Below, piece by piece: positions 43,970-53,124 of a stretch of 64,000 bases of DNA. The stretch lies in contig NC_023065.1 in NCBI RefSeq assembly GCF_000513295.1, forward strand, positions 744,001 to 808,000. The letters are read 5' to 3'. The DNA is from Magnetospirillum gryphiswaldense MSR-1 v2. Lineage in GTDB: Bacteria; Pseudomonadota; Alphaproteobacteria; Rhodospirillales; Magnetospirillaceae. Positions within the stretch are counted from its first letter, which is position 1; each line of letters begins with the position of its first letter. The position numbers and the translations under genes were made by a program. Under the pieces are notes generated by a model. The model searched no databases and had not been told where the DNA came from. It worked only from the letters and a program-made list of their open reading frames with translations.

Positions 43970-45679
43970 ATGAACCGGCAGGCCAATATCGCCATCTGTC
44001 CGTTTTCCTTTCCGGCCAGTCTGCCGTTGGGGCCGTCCATCATCAAGGCCTTCGCCGAGGAACATTCCGATTTCAAGGTTACCTGCATCGACTTGAATGC
44101 CGAATGGTACAACACTTTCGTCGATGCGGCCCTGGCCGGCAAAAGCTTTGTCCAGTTCTCCCCCGAGGCCAAGGCGGATTTCGCCAAGGCGGCGAAAATG
44201 TTCCGCGACGGCGGCGACGTGTTCTGGGACGAGGCGGAATACCAGCGGCTGTCGCGCTTTTTCGAAAGCACCATCCGCAAGGTGGAAAACGTCTTCCTCG
44301 ACGGCTTCGAGCGCGCCTGCGCCCATGGCGAATACGTGCCGCCGATCAAGGCCTATGCCGAGCACGCTGCCCGCAAGCTGATCGCCAACGATCCGTCGGT
44401 GGTCGGCTTTTCCCTGATGTTCCGCGAACAATACATGCCGTCGGTGCTGATCGCCTATTACGTCAAGGCGTTGAAACCCGACGTCAAGATCGTCTTCGGC
44501 GGCGGCTATACCAGCGCCTGCCATCCGTCCATCTTGTTCGCCAATCCGTTCATCGACTTCGTTGTCTTCAATGAAGGCGAGGGCGGTTTCCATGCCTTGC
44601 TGATGGCCTTGGACGAGGGTAAGACCAGCTTTGACGGCATCGCCAACCTGATCTGGCGTAACCCCGAGGCGGAAGACGGCTGGGTCAAGAACGCCAAATC
44701 GCCGTCGGTGGATTTCAAGACCCAGCCTTACCCGGATTTCTCCGATTACAAGCTGGGGGCCTATTTCCAGCCCGAGCCAGTGTTCCCGATCATGAGTTCC
44801 AAGGGCTGTGCCTGGGATAAGTGCACGTTTTGCACCCATCATCGCTCTTATTCGGGGGCGCATCGCGCCGCTGCCACCGACCGGGTGGTGGGCGAGATCG
44901 AGCACATGGTCAACACCTATGGAGTCAAGCGTTTCGCCTTCGTCGACGAGATGATTTCGCCCGGTCGCTTCCGCCGCATCTCCGAGGATCTGATCGAAAA
45001 GAATATCGACATCACCTGGTACGCCCTGGCCAAGCCCGATCTGATCTATACCGAGGAAATCCTGGAGATCATGCACAAGGGAGGCTGCCGCTATCTTCTG
45101 TGGGGGGTGGAATCGGCCAATCAGCGCATCATCGACCTGATGGACAAAGGCACCACCCCTGACGGTGTCGCCGAGGTGCTGGCCCGCTCGACCCGTGCCG
45201 GTATCAGGAACCACCTGTTCATCATCGTCGGCTTCCCCTCGGAAACCGAGGCGGAATACCTGGAAACCATGGAATTCCTGTACCAGAACCGCGACAACGT
45301 CCACCGTATCCTGGCCTGCGGCTTTTCCCTCGACAACGGTTCGATCATTTTCAAGGAGCCGGAACGCTTCGGCATTTCGCGCATCTGGGACGTCTCCAAC
45401 ATCGCCACAATCAGTGTCAAATACGATGTCGAGCGTGGGGTCGGCTGCTTTGACACGGAAAAGCACGCCTTGTTCTGGAAGAACAATTTCTTCGACCATT
45501 TCGAGGCCTTCAAGGGCGATCTGGGGCTGTTCCGCAATCACGCCCTGCTGCATTATACCTATCCAGACCGGATCAAGCCGGTGGGGGGACGACGGGTGCC
45601 CAACCCGCGCAAGCTGAAACCGCCGCCTTATCAGGCCGGGCCGGGGGGCAAGTCGGACCGCAAGGTGCTGACCAAATAG
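43970..45679 (+). CDS. B12-binding-type radical SAM protein
   Basis: ATG 43970 gives 569 residues; a longer frame to 43916 lacks support. The N-terminal 230 residues resemble a cobalamin-binding Rossmann domain (VVGFSLMFREQYMPSVLIAY; VFGGGYTSA; NEGEGGFHALL) but without the usual DxHxxG, so base-on B12 binding is doubtful. The radical SAM core has SKGCAWDKCTFCTHHRSYSG with the three cluster cysteines, FVDEMISPGRF and LLWGVESANQR. It probably performs a methylation or rearrangement on a specialised metabolite. It may be quorum-regulated from the dyad upstream. Confidence 0.83.
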   Translation: MNRQANIAICPFSFPASLPLGPSIIKAFAEEHSDFKVTCIDLNAEWYNTFVDAALAGKSFVQFSPEAKADFAKAAKMFRDGGDVFWDEAEYQRLSRFFESTIRKVENVFLDGFERACAHGEYVPPIKAYAEHAARKLIANDPSVVGFSLMFREQYMPSVLIAYYVKALKPDVKIVFGGGYTSACHPSILFANPFIDFVVFNEGEGGFHALLMALDEGKTSFDGIANLIWRNPEAEDGWVKNAKSPSVDFKTQPYPDFSDYKLGAYFQPEPVFPIMSSKGCAWDKCTFCTHHRSYSGAHRAAATDRVVGEIEHMVNTYGVKRFAFVDEMISPGRFRRISEDLIEKNIDITWYALAKPDLIYTEEILEIMHKGGCRYLLWGVESANQRIIDLMDKGTTPDGVAEVLARSTRAGIRNHLFIIVGFPSETEAEYLETMEFLYQNRDNVHRILACGFSLDNGSIIFKEPERFGISRIWDVSNIATISVKYDVERGVGCFDTEKHALFWKNNFFDHFEAFKGDLGLFRNHALLHYTYPDRIKPVGGRRVPNPRKLKPPPYQAGPGGKSDRKVLTK

Positions 45680-45688
45680 GATGGGCTG

Positions 45689-46324
45689 ATGACGCAAGCG
45701 CGGGCCTGGGTTTTGCTGCGGTCCAAGCGGCGTTTCGATCTGTTGAATCCGACGCCCTTGGATTGGGAATTGTCCGATCTGGCCGAAGGCGAGGCCCGCA
45801 CCTTCCGCTGGGGCGGTTCATCGGTATGGGACTGGCCGCTGTCGGTGGCTCAGCACAGCCTGTTGACCCTGGAAATCCACCGCGCCGCCGCCCCTACCGG
45901 GCTGTCCACAGCCCTGGAACTGGCCAATCTGGTCCATGACGGCGCCGAGGCGCTGGGGGTGCGCTGGGATCCCATAACCCCGGTGAAGCCGTTCCTGGGT
46001 GAAGGCTTTCACGCCATGGACCGAGCCATCCAGCGGGCCATTCATCTGCGCCTGGGGTTGCCGCCCGATCTGCCGGTCGAGTGGAAAAAGGCGATCAAGG
46101 ATGCCGATCGCCGTGCCGCCGCTGCCGAAGCCCTGCATGTCGCCGGCTGGAGCCCGCAGGAAATCCGCACCACCTTGAAAATCCGTCTGGCACCGTTGAT
46201 GGATGACCCGCTGGTGCGCCGTTATGGCGGTACCCCGTGGGAGCCCTGGCCCATGCGGCTGGCGGAAGAACGCTTCCTGACCGAGTTGGAGCGGCTGTTG
46301 CGCCGCCATTGTCCGGGCAACTGA
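45689..46324 (+). CDS. HD-domain phosphohydrolase, YfbR-like
   Basis: A 211-residue protein starting nine bases after the radical SAM stop. The HD metal-site pattern is WPLSVAQHSLLTLE (first His) and LANLVHDGAEALGV (His-Asp pair), then a later Asp in KAIKDADRRAAAAEALH. This fits the YfbR/5'-deoxynucleotidase type acting on nucleoside monophosphates. The close spacing suggests co-transcription with the radical SAM gene. The nucleotide substrate is not readable. Confidence 0.78.
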   Translation: MTQARAWVLLRSKRRFDLLNPTPLDWELSDLAEGEARTFRWGGSSVWDWPLSVAQHSLLTLEIHRAAAPTGLSTALELANLVHDGAEALGVRWDPITPVKPFLGEGFHAMDRAIQRAIHLRLGLPPDLPVEWKKAIKDADRRAAAAEALHVAGWSPQEIRTTLKIRLAPLMDDPLVRRYGGTPWEPWPMRLAEERFLTELERLLRRHCPGN

Positions 46325-46403
46325 TCCCTCCTTCTGTTTGGAACGCTTCCAGTATGGTGGAGGCTAAGGGCGTATTACCCTGAGCGGGGGAAGTGTCCGT
46401 CGG

Positions 46404-46463
46404 TTAATCGATTAAATCGATTTTTGTAACAAGTAAAACTCGTTTCCTCAATATGATGGAAAC
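46404..46463 (+). promoter_or_regulatory. Palindromic elements in the ahpC promoter
   Basis: Two AATCGATT octamers (46406-46413 and 46415-46422) are separated by one A. Further on, GTTTCC at 46442-46447 and GGAAAC at 46458-46463 form a perfect six-base dyad around TATGAT (46452-46457), a good -10 box. No good -35 is seen at the right distance, as is usual for activator-dependent oxidative-stress promoters. Which regulator binds (OxyR or other) cannot be read. Confidence 0.45.
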
Positions 46464-46511
46464 CCATAGGATCACCCCTGTTCCGAACCCCAACGCTGTG
46501 GAGATAGCGAA

Positions 46512-47075
46512 ATGTCTTTGATCAACACCGAAATCAAGCCCTTCAAGGCCTCTGCCTTCAAGAACGGCAAGTTCATCGACGTGACCGATGCCGACCTGAA
46601 GGGCAAGTGGTCGGTGGTGTTCTTCTATCCGGCCGACTTCACCTTCGTCTGCCCGACCGAGTTGGAAGATCTGGCCGACAATTACGCCGAGTTCCAGGGT
46701 CTGGGCGTTGAAATCTACTCGGTGTCCACCGACACCCACTTCGCCCACAAGGCCTGGCACGACACCTCGGACGCGGTGAAGAAGATCCAGTACACCATGG
46801 TCGGTGACCCGACCGGCACCATCAGCCGCAATTTCGGCGTGATGATCGAGGACGTCGGTCTGGCCGATCGCGGCACCTTCGTCATCGATCCCGACGGCAA
46901 GATCCAGATTGTCGAAATCAATGCCGGCGGTGTTGGCCGCGACGCCAAGGAACTGCTGCGCAAGGTCAAGGCCGCCCAGTACGTCGCCTCGCATCCGGGT
47001 GAAGTTTGCCCGGCCAAGTGGAAGGAAGGCGAGAAGACCTTGGCCCCGTCGCTGGATCTGGTCGGCAAGATCTAA
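46512..47075 (+). CDS. ahpC: Alkyl hydroperoxide reductase subunit C (peroxiredoxin)
   Basis: A 187-residue typical 2-Cys peroxiredoxin with GGAG eight bases before the ATG. The peroxidatic Cys is in [16 protein letters not shown] and the resolving Cys in [13 protein letters not shown]. It reduces H2O2, organic peroxides and peroxynitrite, with electrons from AhpF, encoded next. Complete length and motifs. Confidence 0.97.
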   Translation: MSLINTEIKPFKASAFKNGKFIDVTDADLKGKWSVVFFYPADFTFVCPTELEDLADNYAEFQGLGVEIYSVSTDTHFAHKAWHDTSDAVKKIQYTMVGDPTGTISRNFGVMIEDVGLADRGTFVIDPDGKIQIVEINAGGVGRDAKELLRKVKAAQYVASHPGEVCPAKWKEGEKTLAPSLDLVGKI

Positions 47076-47195
47076 GACCTGAGCCCTAAGGGTCATTTCC
47101 CCAGCGCGGACCGTCCCGGTTCCGACCATGTCGGAGCCGGGGTGGGCCGAGCCGGGCCGGCGCCTCCGTCCCACCCCATCAGGAAAGCCTTTGAC

Positions 47196-48770
47196 ATGTT
47201 AGACGATACGATGAAGACCCAGTTGAAGGCCTATCTCGAGATGGTCGAGCAACCCATCCAGTTGGTTGCTTCCCTCGACGATGGCGCCAAGTCCCAGGAA
47301 TTGCGGGAATTGCTGGCCGAAATCGCGGCCCTTTCCGCCAAAATCACCGTCGTCGACGGTGCCGACGCGCGCACGCCGTCCTTCGCCATCACCCGCCCCG
47401 GGTCCGACGTGTCGGTGCGTTTCGCCGGCATTCCCCTGGGCCATGAATTCACTTCGCTGGTCCTGGCCCTGTTGCAGGTGTCGGGCCGCGCCCCCAAGGT
47501 CGAAGCCGACGTGATCGAGCAGATCAAGGCGCTGGATGGCGAGTACAGCTTCCAGACCTATTTCTCGCTGTCGTGCCAGAACTGCCCCGATCTGGTGCAG
47601 GCGCTCAACCTGATGAGCGTGGTCAATCCGCGCATCAAGCATGTGGCCATTGACGGTGCCCTGTTCCAGGCCGAGGTCGAGGCGCTGAAGGTGATGGCGG
47701 TGCCTGCTGTCTTCCTCAACGGCCAGCCCTTCGCCCAAGGCCGCATGGGCCTCGAGGAAATCCTGGCCAAGCTCGATACCGGCGCCGCCGCCCGCGATGC
47801 CGCCAAGATCAACGCCAAGGACGCTTTCGAGGTGCTGGTGGTCGGCGGTGGTCCGGCTGGCGCCGCCTCGGCCATCTATGCCGCCCGCAAGGGCATCCGT
47901 ACCGGCGTGGTGGCCGAACGTTTCGGCGGTCAGGTGCTGGACACCATGGCCATCGAGAATTTCATCTCGGTCAGCCATACCGAAGGCCCCAAGCTGGGCG
48001 CGGCGCTGGAACAGCACGTCAAGGAATACGACGTCGACATCATGAACGTGCAGCGGGCGGAAAAGCTGATCCCGGCCTCCAGCCTCGGCGGTCTGATCCA
48101 GGTGCAACTGGCCAGCGGCGCCACCCTTCAGGCCCGTTCGGTCATCGTCGCCACCGGTGCGCGCTGGCGCTCCATGAACGTGCCGGGCGAGACCGAGTAC
48201 CGCAACAAGGGCGTGGCCTATTGCCCCCATTGTGATGGTCCGTTGTTCAAGGGCAAGCGGGTGGCGGTGATCGGCGGTGGCAATTCCGGTGTCGAAGCGG
48301 CCATCGATCTGGCCGGTATCGTCGCCCATGTGACCTTGATCGAATTCGACTCGCAATTGCGCGCCGATGCGGTGTTGCAGGCCAAGCTGCGCAGCCTGCC
48401 CAATGTGGCGGTGATCACCTCGGCCCTGACCACCGAGGTGCATGGCGACGGTGCCAAGGTGGTGGGGCTGTCCTACAAGGACCGCACTACCGAGCAGGTG
48501 CATCGGGTCGAGTTGGAAGGCATCTTCGTCCAGATCGGTCTGGTGCCCAATAGCGAATGGCTGAAGGGCACCATGGCGCTGAGTGCGCGCGGCGAGATCG
48601 AAGTGGATGCCCGTGGCCAGACTTCGGTGCCCGGCGTGTTCGCCGCCGGCGACGTCACCACGGTGCCCTACAAGCAGATCATCATCGCCATGGGCGAGGG
48701 CGCCAAGGCGGCGCTGTCGGCCTTTGACCACCTGATCCGCCTGCCGGCCGCCACCGAAGCGGCGGCTTGA
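47196..48770 (+). CDS. ahpF: Alkyl hydroperoxide reductase subunit F
   Basis: ATG 47196 (AGGAAA upstream) gives 524 residues. The N-terminal double thioredoxin-fold domain carries [14 protein letters not shown]. The flavoprotein part has the FAD loop [15 protein letters not shown], the redox pair in [14 protein letters not shown], the NADH loop [19 protein letters not shown] and the C-terminal [17 protein letters not shown]. It passes electrons from NADH through FAD and two disulfides to AhpC. It lies 120 bases downstream of ahpC. Confidence 0.97.
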   Translation: MLDDTMKTQLKAYLEMVEQPIQLVASLDDGAKSQELRELLAEIAALSAKITVVDGADARTPSFAITRPGSDVSVRFAGIPLGHEFTSLVLALLQVSGRAPKVEADVIEQIKALDGEYSFQTYFSLSCQNCPDLVQALNLMSVVNPRIKHVAIDGALFQAEVEALKVMAVPAVFLNGQPFAQGRMGLEEILAKLDTGAAARDAAKINAKDAFEVLVVGGGPAGAASAIYAARKGIRTGVVAERFGGQVLDTMAIENFISVSHTEGPKLGAALEQHVKEYDVDIMNVQRAEKLIPASSLGGLIQVQLASGATLQARSVIVATGARWRSMNVPGETEYRNKGVAYCPHCDGPLFKGKRVAVIGGGNSGVEAAIDLAGIVAHVTLIEFDSQLRADAVLQAKLRSLPNVAVITSALTTEVHGDGAKVVGLSYKDRTTEQVHRVELEGIFVQIGLVPNSEWLKGTMALSARGEIEVDARGQTSVPGVFAAGDVTTVPYKQIIIAMGEGAKAALSAFDHLIRLPAATEAAA

Positions 48771-48792
48771 TCGGCAGCAACCCATGGGCCAT

Positions 48793-48825
48793 CCTACCCC
48801 GGCGCGGAACTCGCGCCGGGGTAGG
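48793..48825 (+). terminator. Strong hairpin after ahpF
   Basis: A 14-base perfect stem, CCTACCCCGGCGCG / CGCGCCGGGGTAGG, with loop GAACT, followed by AGCTTTT. The AGGAG at its 3' end also looks like the ribosome-binding site of the next gene. Confidence 0.88.
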
Positions 48826-48833
48826 AGCTTTTG

Positions 48834-49574
48834 GTGCATAAGGACAGGGCCGAAATCTGGTGGATGGAGGTGGCCGCAATCACCGACGATCAGTGGCAGC
48901 GGATGGAAACCTGGCTCGATCAGGCCGAACGCGACCGTGCTGGCCGTTTCAAATTCGCGTCCGACCGTCACACCTATGTGGCCGCCCATGTGCTGGGGCG
49001 GTTTTTGCTGTCGTCATGGCAGTCCCAAGTGATGCCGGTCGAGTGGCGTTTCAGTCTTGGTGATCATGGCAAGCCGGAAGTGGTGGTGGCCGAGGCCATG
49101 CCGCGCTATCGCCTCAATCTGTCCCATACCGGCGGCTTGGCCGCCGCCGCCCTGACCATCGATCATCCCATCGGCATCGATGTGGAATGGCTGGATCGTC
49201 GTCCCCCCGATTGTCTGGCCCTGGCCGAGCGCTTTTTTGCCGCCAGCGAATGCGATCTGGTGCGGCAAACGGCGCCGGATCAGCGGATGCTCACCTTTCT
49301 CGGGTTGTGGACGCTGAAAGAGGCTTACGTCAAGGCCATCGGCAAGGGACTGGCCCAGCCGTTGGATGCCTTCGCCTTCACCCTTGATCCCGTCGCAATC
49401 CGCTTTGATGGCGACGACGATCCGGGGCGCTGGCTGTTTCGCCGTTTTTCCCCCACGCCGCGCCATTTGATGGCCTTGGCCTTGGGTCATGACCAACCGG
49501 CACAGGTGGAAGTCACCGCTCGGCCCGTGACCTTTGCTCAATTGGCCGGCGGCGGTGCGATCAGATCGCCATAG
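48834..49574 (+). CDS. 4'-phosphopantetheinyl transferase, Sfp type
   Basis: GTG 48834 has AGGAG six bases upstream (shared with the preceding terminator); TTG 48831 is an alternative. The 246 residues carry the three P-Pant motifs: PIGIDVEWLDRR (metal/CoA), RFFAASECDL and FLGLWTLKEAYVKAIGKGLA. Sfp-type enzymes activate carrier domains of PKS/NRPS or lysine and fatty-acid pathways, so the genome may make such products; none is in this window. The gene overlaps the convergent DUF2189 gene by 37 bases. Confidence 0.92.
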   Translation: MHKDRAEIWWMEVAAITDDQWQRMETWLDQAERDRAGRFKFASDRHTYVAAHVLGRFLLSSWQSQVMPVEWRFSLGDHGKPEVVVAEAMPRYRLNLSHTGGLAAAALTIDHPIGIDVEWLDRRPPDCLALAERFFAASECDLVRQTAPDQRMLTFLGLWTLKEAYVKAIGKGLAQPLDAFAFTLDPVAIRFDGDDDPGRWLFRRFSPTPRHLMALALGHDQPAQVEVTARPVTFAQLAGGGAIRSP

Positions 49575-50335
49575 GCGTGCCAACTGGCGTGGCCGATCAC
49601 CGGCAGCGCCACCACCAGTCCAAGAAACAAGGGCAAGATGCCCAGGCCGATGACGGCGACGATGATCATGGCCCACAGGGCCATGGGGGCAGGGTTGCGG
49701 ACCACCGCCAGCACCGACATCAGGGCGGCGCTGAAGATATCGACCTTCTGGTCCAGCATCATGGGCAGCGAGACGACGCAGGTGACGAAGACCAGGGCGG
49801 CGAATCCCGCCCCCAGCACCAGCATGAACAAGGTGAAGCTGATGCCGGCCATGGTCAGCGATTGAGCCAGGAAGCTGTCCACGCTCATGCTCTGATAAGG
49901 CAGGAAGATGGCGAACAGGACGATGGACAATCTGGCCCAGATCATCACCACCAGCATCAGCACCAACCCTGCGGTCATGATGTGGAAGGTGTTGGCCCGC
50001 CACGCCAGCAGCGCCTGGATCAGGCCGATGGGCCGGCCTTGGGCGTGGGCGCGGGAAATGGCGTAAAGCCCCAGGGCCAGCAACGGCCCGATCAGCAAAA
50101 AGCCGCCGATCATCGGCGTGATCAGATAGGGCCAGCCCAGCCAGGCGAGACCGAAGGTGATGAAAATGCCGCCAGCGGCGAATAGGCCACCATAGGCGGC
50201 GCTGACCCAGCCGGATCGGCGGTAATCGGCCCAGCCCAAGGCCAGCCAGCGCCACACATGGGTGATGGTGACGCCATGGATGCGGTCGGCGAAGGGAAGG
50301 GGGGAACCGGATTGCGGATGGGGTGCCTGGGCCAT
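49538..50335 (-). CDS. DUF2189 multi-pass membrane protein
   Basis: A 265-residue protein with six or seven predicted membrane segments after a 30-residue leader. RIHGVTITHVWRWLALGWAD is the usual DUF2189 opening, and LQALLAWRANTF and DQKVDIFSAALMSVLAVVRN are in the conserved loops. Members are often near cytochrome c oxidase genes, but none is here. Function is unknown. Confidence 0.85.
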   Translation of the reverse strand: MAQAPHPQSGSPLPFADRIHGVTITHVWRWLALGWADYRRSGWVSAAYGGLFAAGGIFITFGLAWLGWPYLITPMIGGFLLIGPLLALGLYAISRAHAQGRPIGLIQALLAWRANTFHIMTAGLVLMLVVMIWARLSIVLFAIFLPYQSMSVDSFLAQSLTMAGISFTLFMLVLGAGFAALVFVTCVVSLPMMLDQKVDIFSAALMSVLAVVRNPAPMALWAMIIVAVIGLGILPLFLGLVVALPVIGHASWHAYGDLIAPPPAN

Positions 50336-50504
50336 GCTCGTCTCGCACCGAAATCATATGCCTGCACATGGGGGCGAGAGACGCACAAGTAAAGGTGGGC
50401 GGTCGAAGAGATGACTGCTTGCGATGGTCGGGGGACTTGACCAAAATGGCATAGACATTTTTCCCGACACCGGTTCATCCGGTACAAGCAAGGCTTTCAT
50501 CCGC

Positions 50505-53030
50505 ATGCACGGAATTGCAATGGTAATGCTGGGGGTCACCGGGCTTTTGGCTTTGGTGACCTTGCTGGTGCCGGTGGCGGCGCGGGCCAACGTGGCGTTT
50601 TCATTGGTCCTGGCGGCGGCGGGCATCGCTTTGGGCGTGCTCATCGATCAGATCCCGCACTTGGGGCTGGGTGGTCCCATCGATGATTTCTTCAGCGCCT
50701 TGGGGCATTTCGACCTGTCGTCGGAAGCCTTCATTCTGGTGTTTCTGCCGGTTCTGTTGTTCGAGACCGCCATCGCCATCGATGTGCGCCGGCTGGTGGA
50801 CGATGTGGCGCCGATCCTGTTGCTGGCGGTGGTGGCGGTGTTGCTGTCCACCTTCATCGTCGGTTTTTCCCTGGCGGCGGTCACCGACATGGGGGTGATC
50901 GCCTGCCTGTTGCTGGCGGCCATCGTCTCGACCACCGACCCCATCGCCGTGGTCGGGATTTTCCGTGATCTGGGCGTTCCCCATCGCCTGAGTTTGCTGG
51001 TCGAGGGCGAAAGCCTGTTCAACGATGCCGCCGCCATTTCGCTGTTCGCTCTGTTCGTCGGCATGATGACCGGCGAGCGTCAGGCCGACGTGCTGACCGG
51101 CGTGCTGGCCTTCGCCCGCGGTTTCGCCGGCGGCCTGCTGTTCGGCTATGTCTGCGGGCGGTTGGTGTGCTGGAGTTTCATTCTGTTGCGCGGCCAGTCG
51201 GCGGCGGAAATCACCCTGACGGTGGCGGCGGCCTATCTGGTGTTCCTGCTGGGTGAACATTATCTGCATGTGTCGGGCGTGGTAGCGGTGGTGACCACCG
51301 CCCTGGTCATCAGCTACGAGGGCCGCACCCGGGTTTCGGCGGAGACCTGGACCAGTCTGATCGATGTTTGGCGGCAGGTGGGCTATTGGGCCAGTTGCCT
51401 GATCTTCCTGCTGGCGACCATGCGGGTGCCGGAAATGCTGGCCGGCATGACCGGTAGCGACATTGTGGCCTTGGCGGTCCTCATCGGCTCGGCTCTGCTG
51501 GCCCGCGCCTTGGTGTTGTTCGGGCTGTTTCCCGGTCTGGCCGCCTTGGGCTGGGCCGAGCCCATTTCGGCCCCCTTGCGCGCGGTGGTGCTGTGGGGCG
51601 GCTTGCGCGGGGCCATTTCCCTGGCCCTGGCCCTGGCGGTACTGGAAAACCCCCATATCCCGGACACGGTGAAGTCCTTCGTCTCGGTCATGTGTACCGG
51701 CTTCGTGCTGTTCACCTTGTTCGTCAACGCCCCCTTGCTGCGTCCGCTGATCCGCCTGTTCGGACTGGACCGGCTGTCGCCGTCGGATATGACCGTGCGC
51801 GGCCGCGCCATCGCCGCCGCCTTGGCCGAAGTGCGCCACCGGGTCACCGATGCCGCCGCCGATTACGGTATCGATCACGGTTCGGCGGTGGCCTTGGCCG
51901 ATTCCTATACCGGTCGTCTGAGTGCCGCCGAACTGGAAATGGCCCAAACCGCGACCCCGACCATCGCCGAGGATACCCGCAGCGGTCTGATGATGTTGGC
52001 GGCGCGCGAACACGGCATTTATCTGCGCCATTACCGTGACGGTAAGATATCGGGGCGGATCACCCGGACCTTGCTGTCCTGCGCCGCCCGCTTGCAGGAC
52101 GGCGTCAAGATCGACGGGGCCGCCGGCTATGATGCCGCCAGCAGCGCCATCCTGGCATTTTCCCGCAAGTTCCGTCTGGCCTTGGCCCTGCACCGGCGGT
52201 TTGGCCTGGAAGGCATATTGTCGGACGAGATCGCCAATCGCTTCGAGGTGCTGTTGATGTTGCAAGCGGCCATCCGCGAATTGTCGGATTTCGCCGCCAA
52301 CAAACTGCCGTTGATGGTGGCCGAGGATGCGGTCGGTCGTATCACCGCTACCATCGCCGTGCGCATGGATGCGGTGGACACCGCCTTGGCGGCGTTGCGG
52401 CTGCAATATTCCGACTTCTCCCAGGCCTTGCAGTTGCAATACCTGGAACGCGCCGCCATCCGCATCGAAGAGGCGGAATACGCCCGCCTGCGCTCCGAGG
52501 CGGTGGTCGGCCATGAAGTGTACAGCAATCTGATGGCGGAACTGGACCTGCGCAAGCAGCGTCTGGCCCACCGCCCGGCCATGGATTTGCAGCTCGGTCC
52601 GCGTAAATTGGTGGAAGGGGTGCCGTTGTTCAAGACGCTGTCGCCGGAACAGCTGTCGCGGATCATCGATTTGCTGCACCCCATGTTGGCGGTGCCCGGC
52701 GATTTCATCATCCGTAAGGGCGAGGTGGGCGACGGCATGTTTTTCGTCGCTTCCGGCGCGGTCGAGGTCCGAACCGAAACCAATCGCCTGCGCCGCGGCA
52801 GTGGCGACTTTTTCGGCGAAATGGCGCTGCTGTCCCATGCCCCGCGCAATGCTGACGTGGTGGCCTTGGGCTTTTGTTCGCTGCTGGTGCTGCATGCCCG
52901 CGATTTCAGCGCGCTCTTGAACACCAGCGCCGAAATTCGCGATTGCATCCATGAAACCTCGCGCCTCCGTGCTGCCAGTTTGCCCGAGACCCCGATGGCC
53001 GAGGCCGAGCCACTGCCGGCACCGTCGTAA
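50505..53030 (+). CDS. CPA1-type Na+/H+ antiporter with C-terminal cyclic-nucleotide-binding domain
   Basis: ATG 50505, just before the first membrane helix, is preferred over 50424; the product is then 841 residues. The membrane half has about 12 helices with the CPA1 features VSTTDPIAVVGIFRDLGVPH and VEGESLFNDAAAISLFALFV (the conserved ND motif). A 250-residue helical cytoplasmic region follows. The last 150 residues are a CNB domain (FKTLSPEQLSRIIDLLHPML; GDFFGEMALLSHAPRNADVV), so transport may respond to a cyclic nucleotide. This could link to the cyclase at 26.8-29.1 kb. Confidence 0.9.
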   Translation: MHGIAMVMLGVTGLLALVTLLVPVAARANVAFSLVLAAAGIALGVLIDQIPHLGLGGPIDDFFSALGHFDLSSEAFILVFLPVLLFETAIAIDVRRLVDDVAPILLLAVVAVLLSTFIVGFSLAAVTDMGVIACLLLAAIVSTTDPIAVVGIFRDLGVPHRLSLLVEGESLFNDAAAISLFALFVGMMTGERQADVLTGVLAFARGFAGGLLFGYVCGRLVCWSFILLRGQSAAEITLTVAAAYLVFLLGEHYLHVSGVVAVVTTALVISYEGRTRVSAETWTSLIDVWRQVGYWASCLIFLLATMRVPEMLAGMTGSDIVALAVLIGSALLARALVLFGLFPGLAALGWAEPISAPLRAVVLWGGLRGAISLALALAVLENPHIPDTVKSFVSVMCTGFVLFTLFVNAPLLRPLIRLFGLDRLSPSDMTVRGRAIAAALAEVRHRVTDAAADYGIDHGSAVALADSYTGRLSAAELEMAQTATPTIAEDTRSGLMMLAAREHGIYLRHYRDGKISGRITRTLLSCAARLQDGVKIDGAAGYDAASSAILAFSRKFRLALALHRRFGLEGILSDEIANRFEVLLMLQAAIRELSDFAANKLPLMVAEDAVGRITATIAVRMDAVDTALAALRLQYSDFSQALQLQYLERAAIRIEEAEYARLRSEAVVGHEVYSNLMAELDLRKQRLAHRPAMDLQLGPRKLVEGVPLFKTLSPEQLSRIIDLLHPMLAVPGDFIIRKGEVGDGMFFVASGAVEVRTETNRLRRGSGDFFGEMALLSHAPRNADVVALGFCSLLVLHARDFSALLNTSAEIRDCIHETSRLRAASLPETPMAEAEPLPAPS

Positions 53031-53062
53031 CCGGACGAAGCGGCCATGCCGCCATATGGTTC

Positions 53063-53091
53063 TTGAATAAAGTTTACTAGGAAACTATATT
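53063..53091 (+). promoter_or_regulatory. MarR promoter with operator in the spacer
   Basis: TTGAAT (53063-53068) and TATATT (53086-53091) are separated by 17 bases, a good sigma-70 promoter. The spacer holds AGTTTACTAGGAAACT (53071-53086), symmetric at 14 of 16 positions. A palindrome between -35 and -10 just before a MarR gene is the classic autorepression layout. Confidence 0.8.
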
Positions 53092-53124
53092 GGCCGCACC
53101 CTCTGTTCGTATGGAGATCAGGTC

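Noticed and set aside
47199-48989. A 596-codon minus-strand frame opposite ahpF
   Set aside because: Shadow of ahpF, which is unambiguous.
50601-52952. A 783-codon minus-strand frame opposite the antiporter
   Set aside because: Low-complexity Gln/His/Gly composition and no motif; the plus strand has full CPA1 and CNB signatures.
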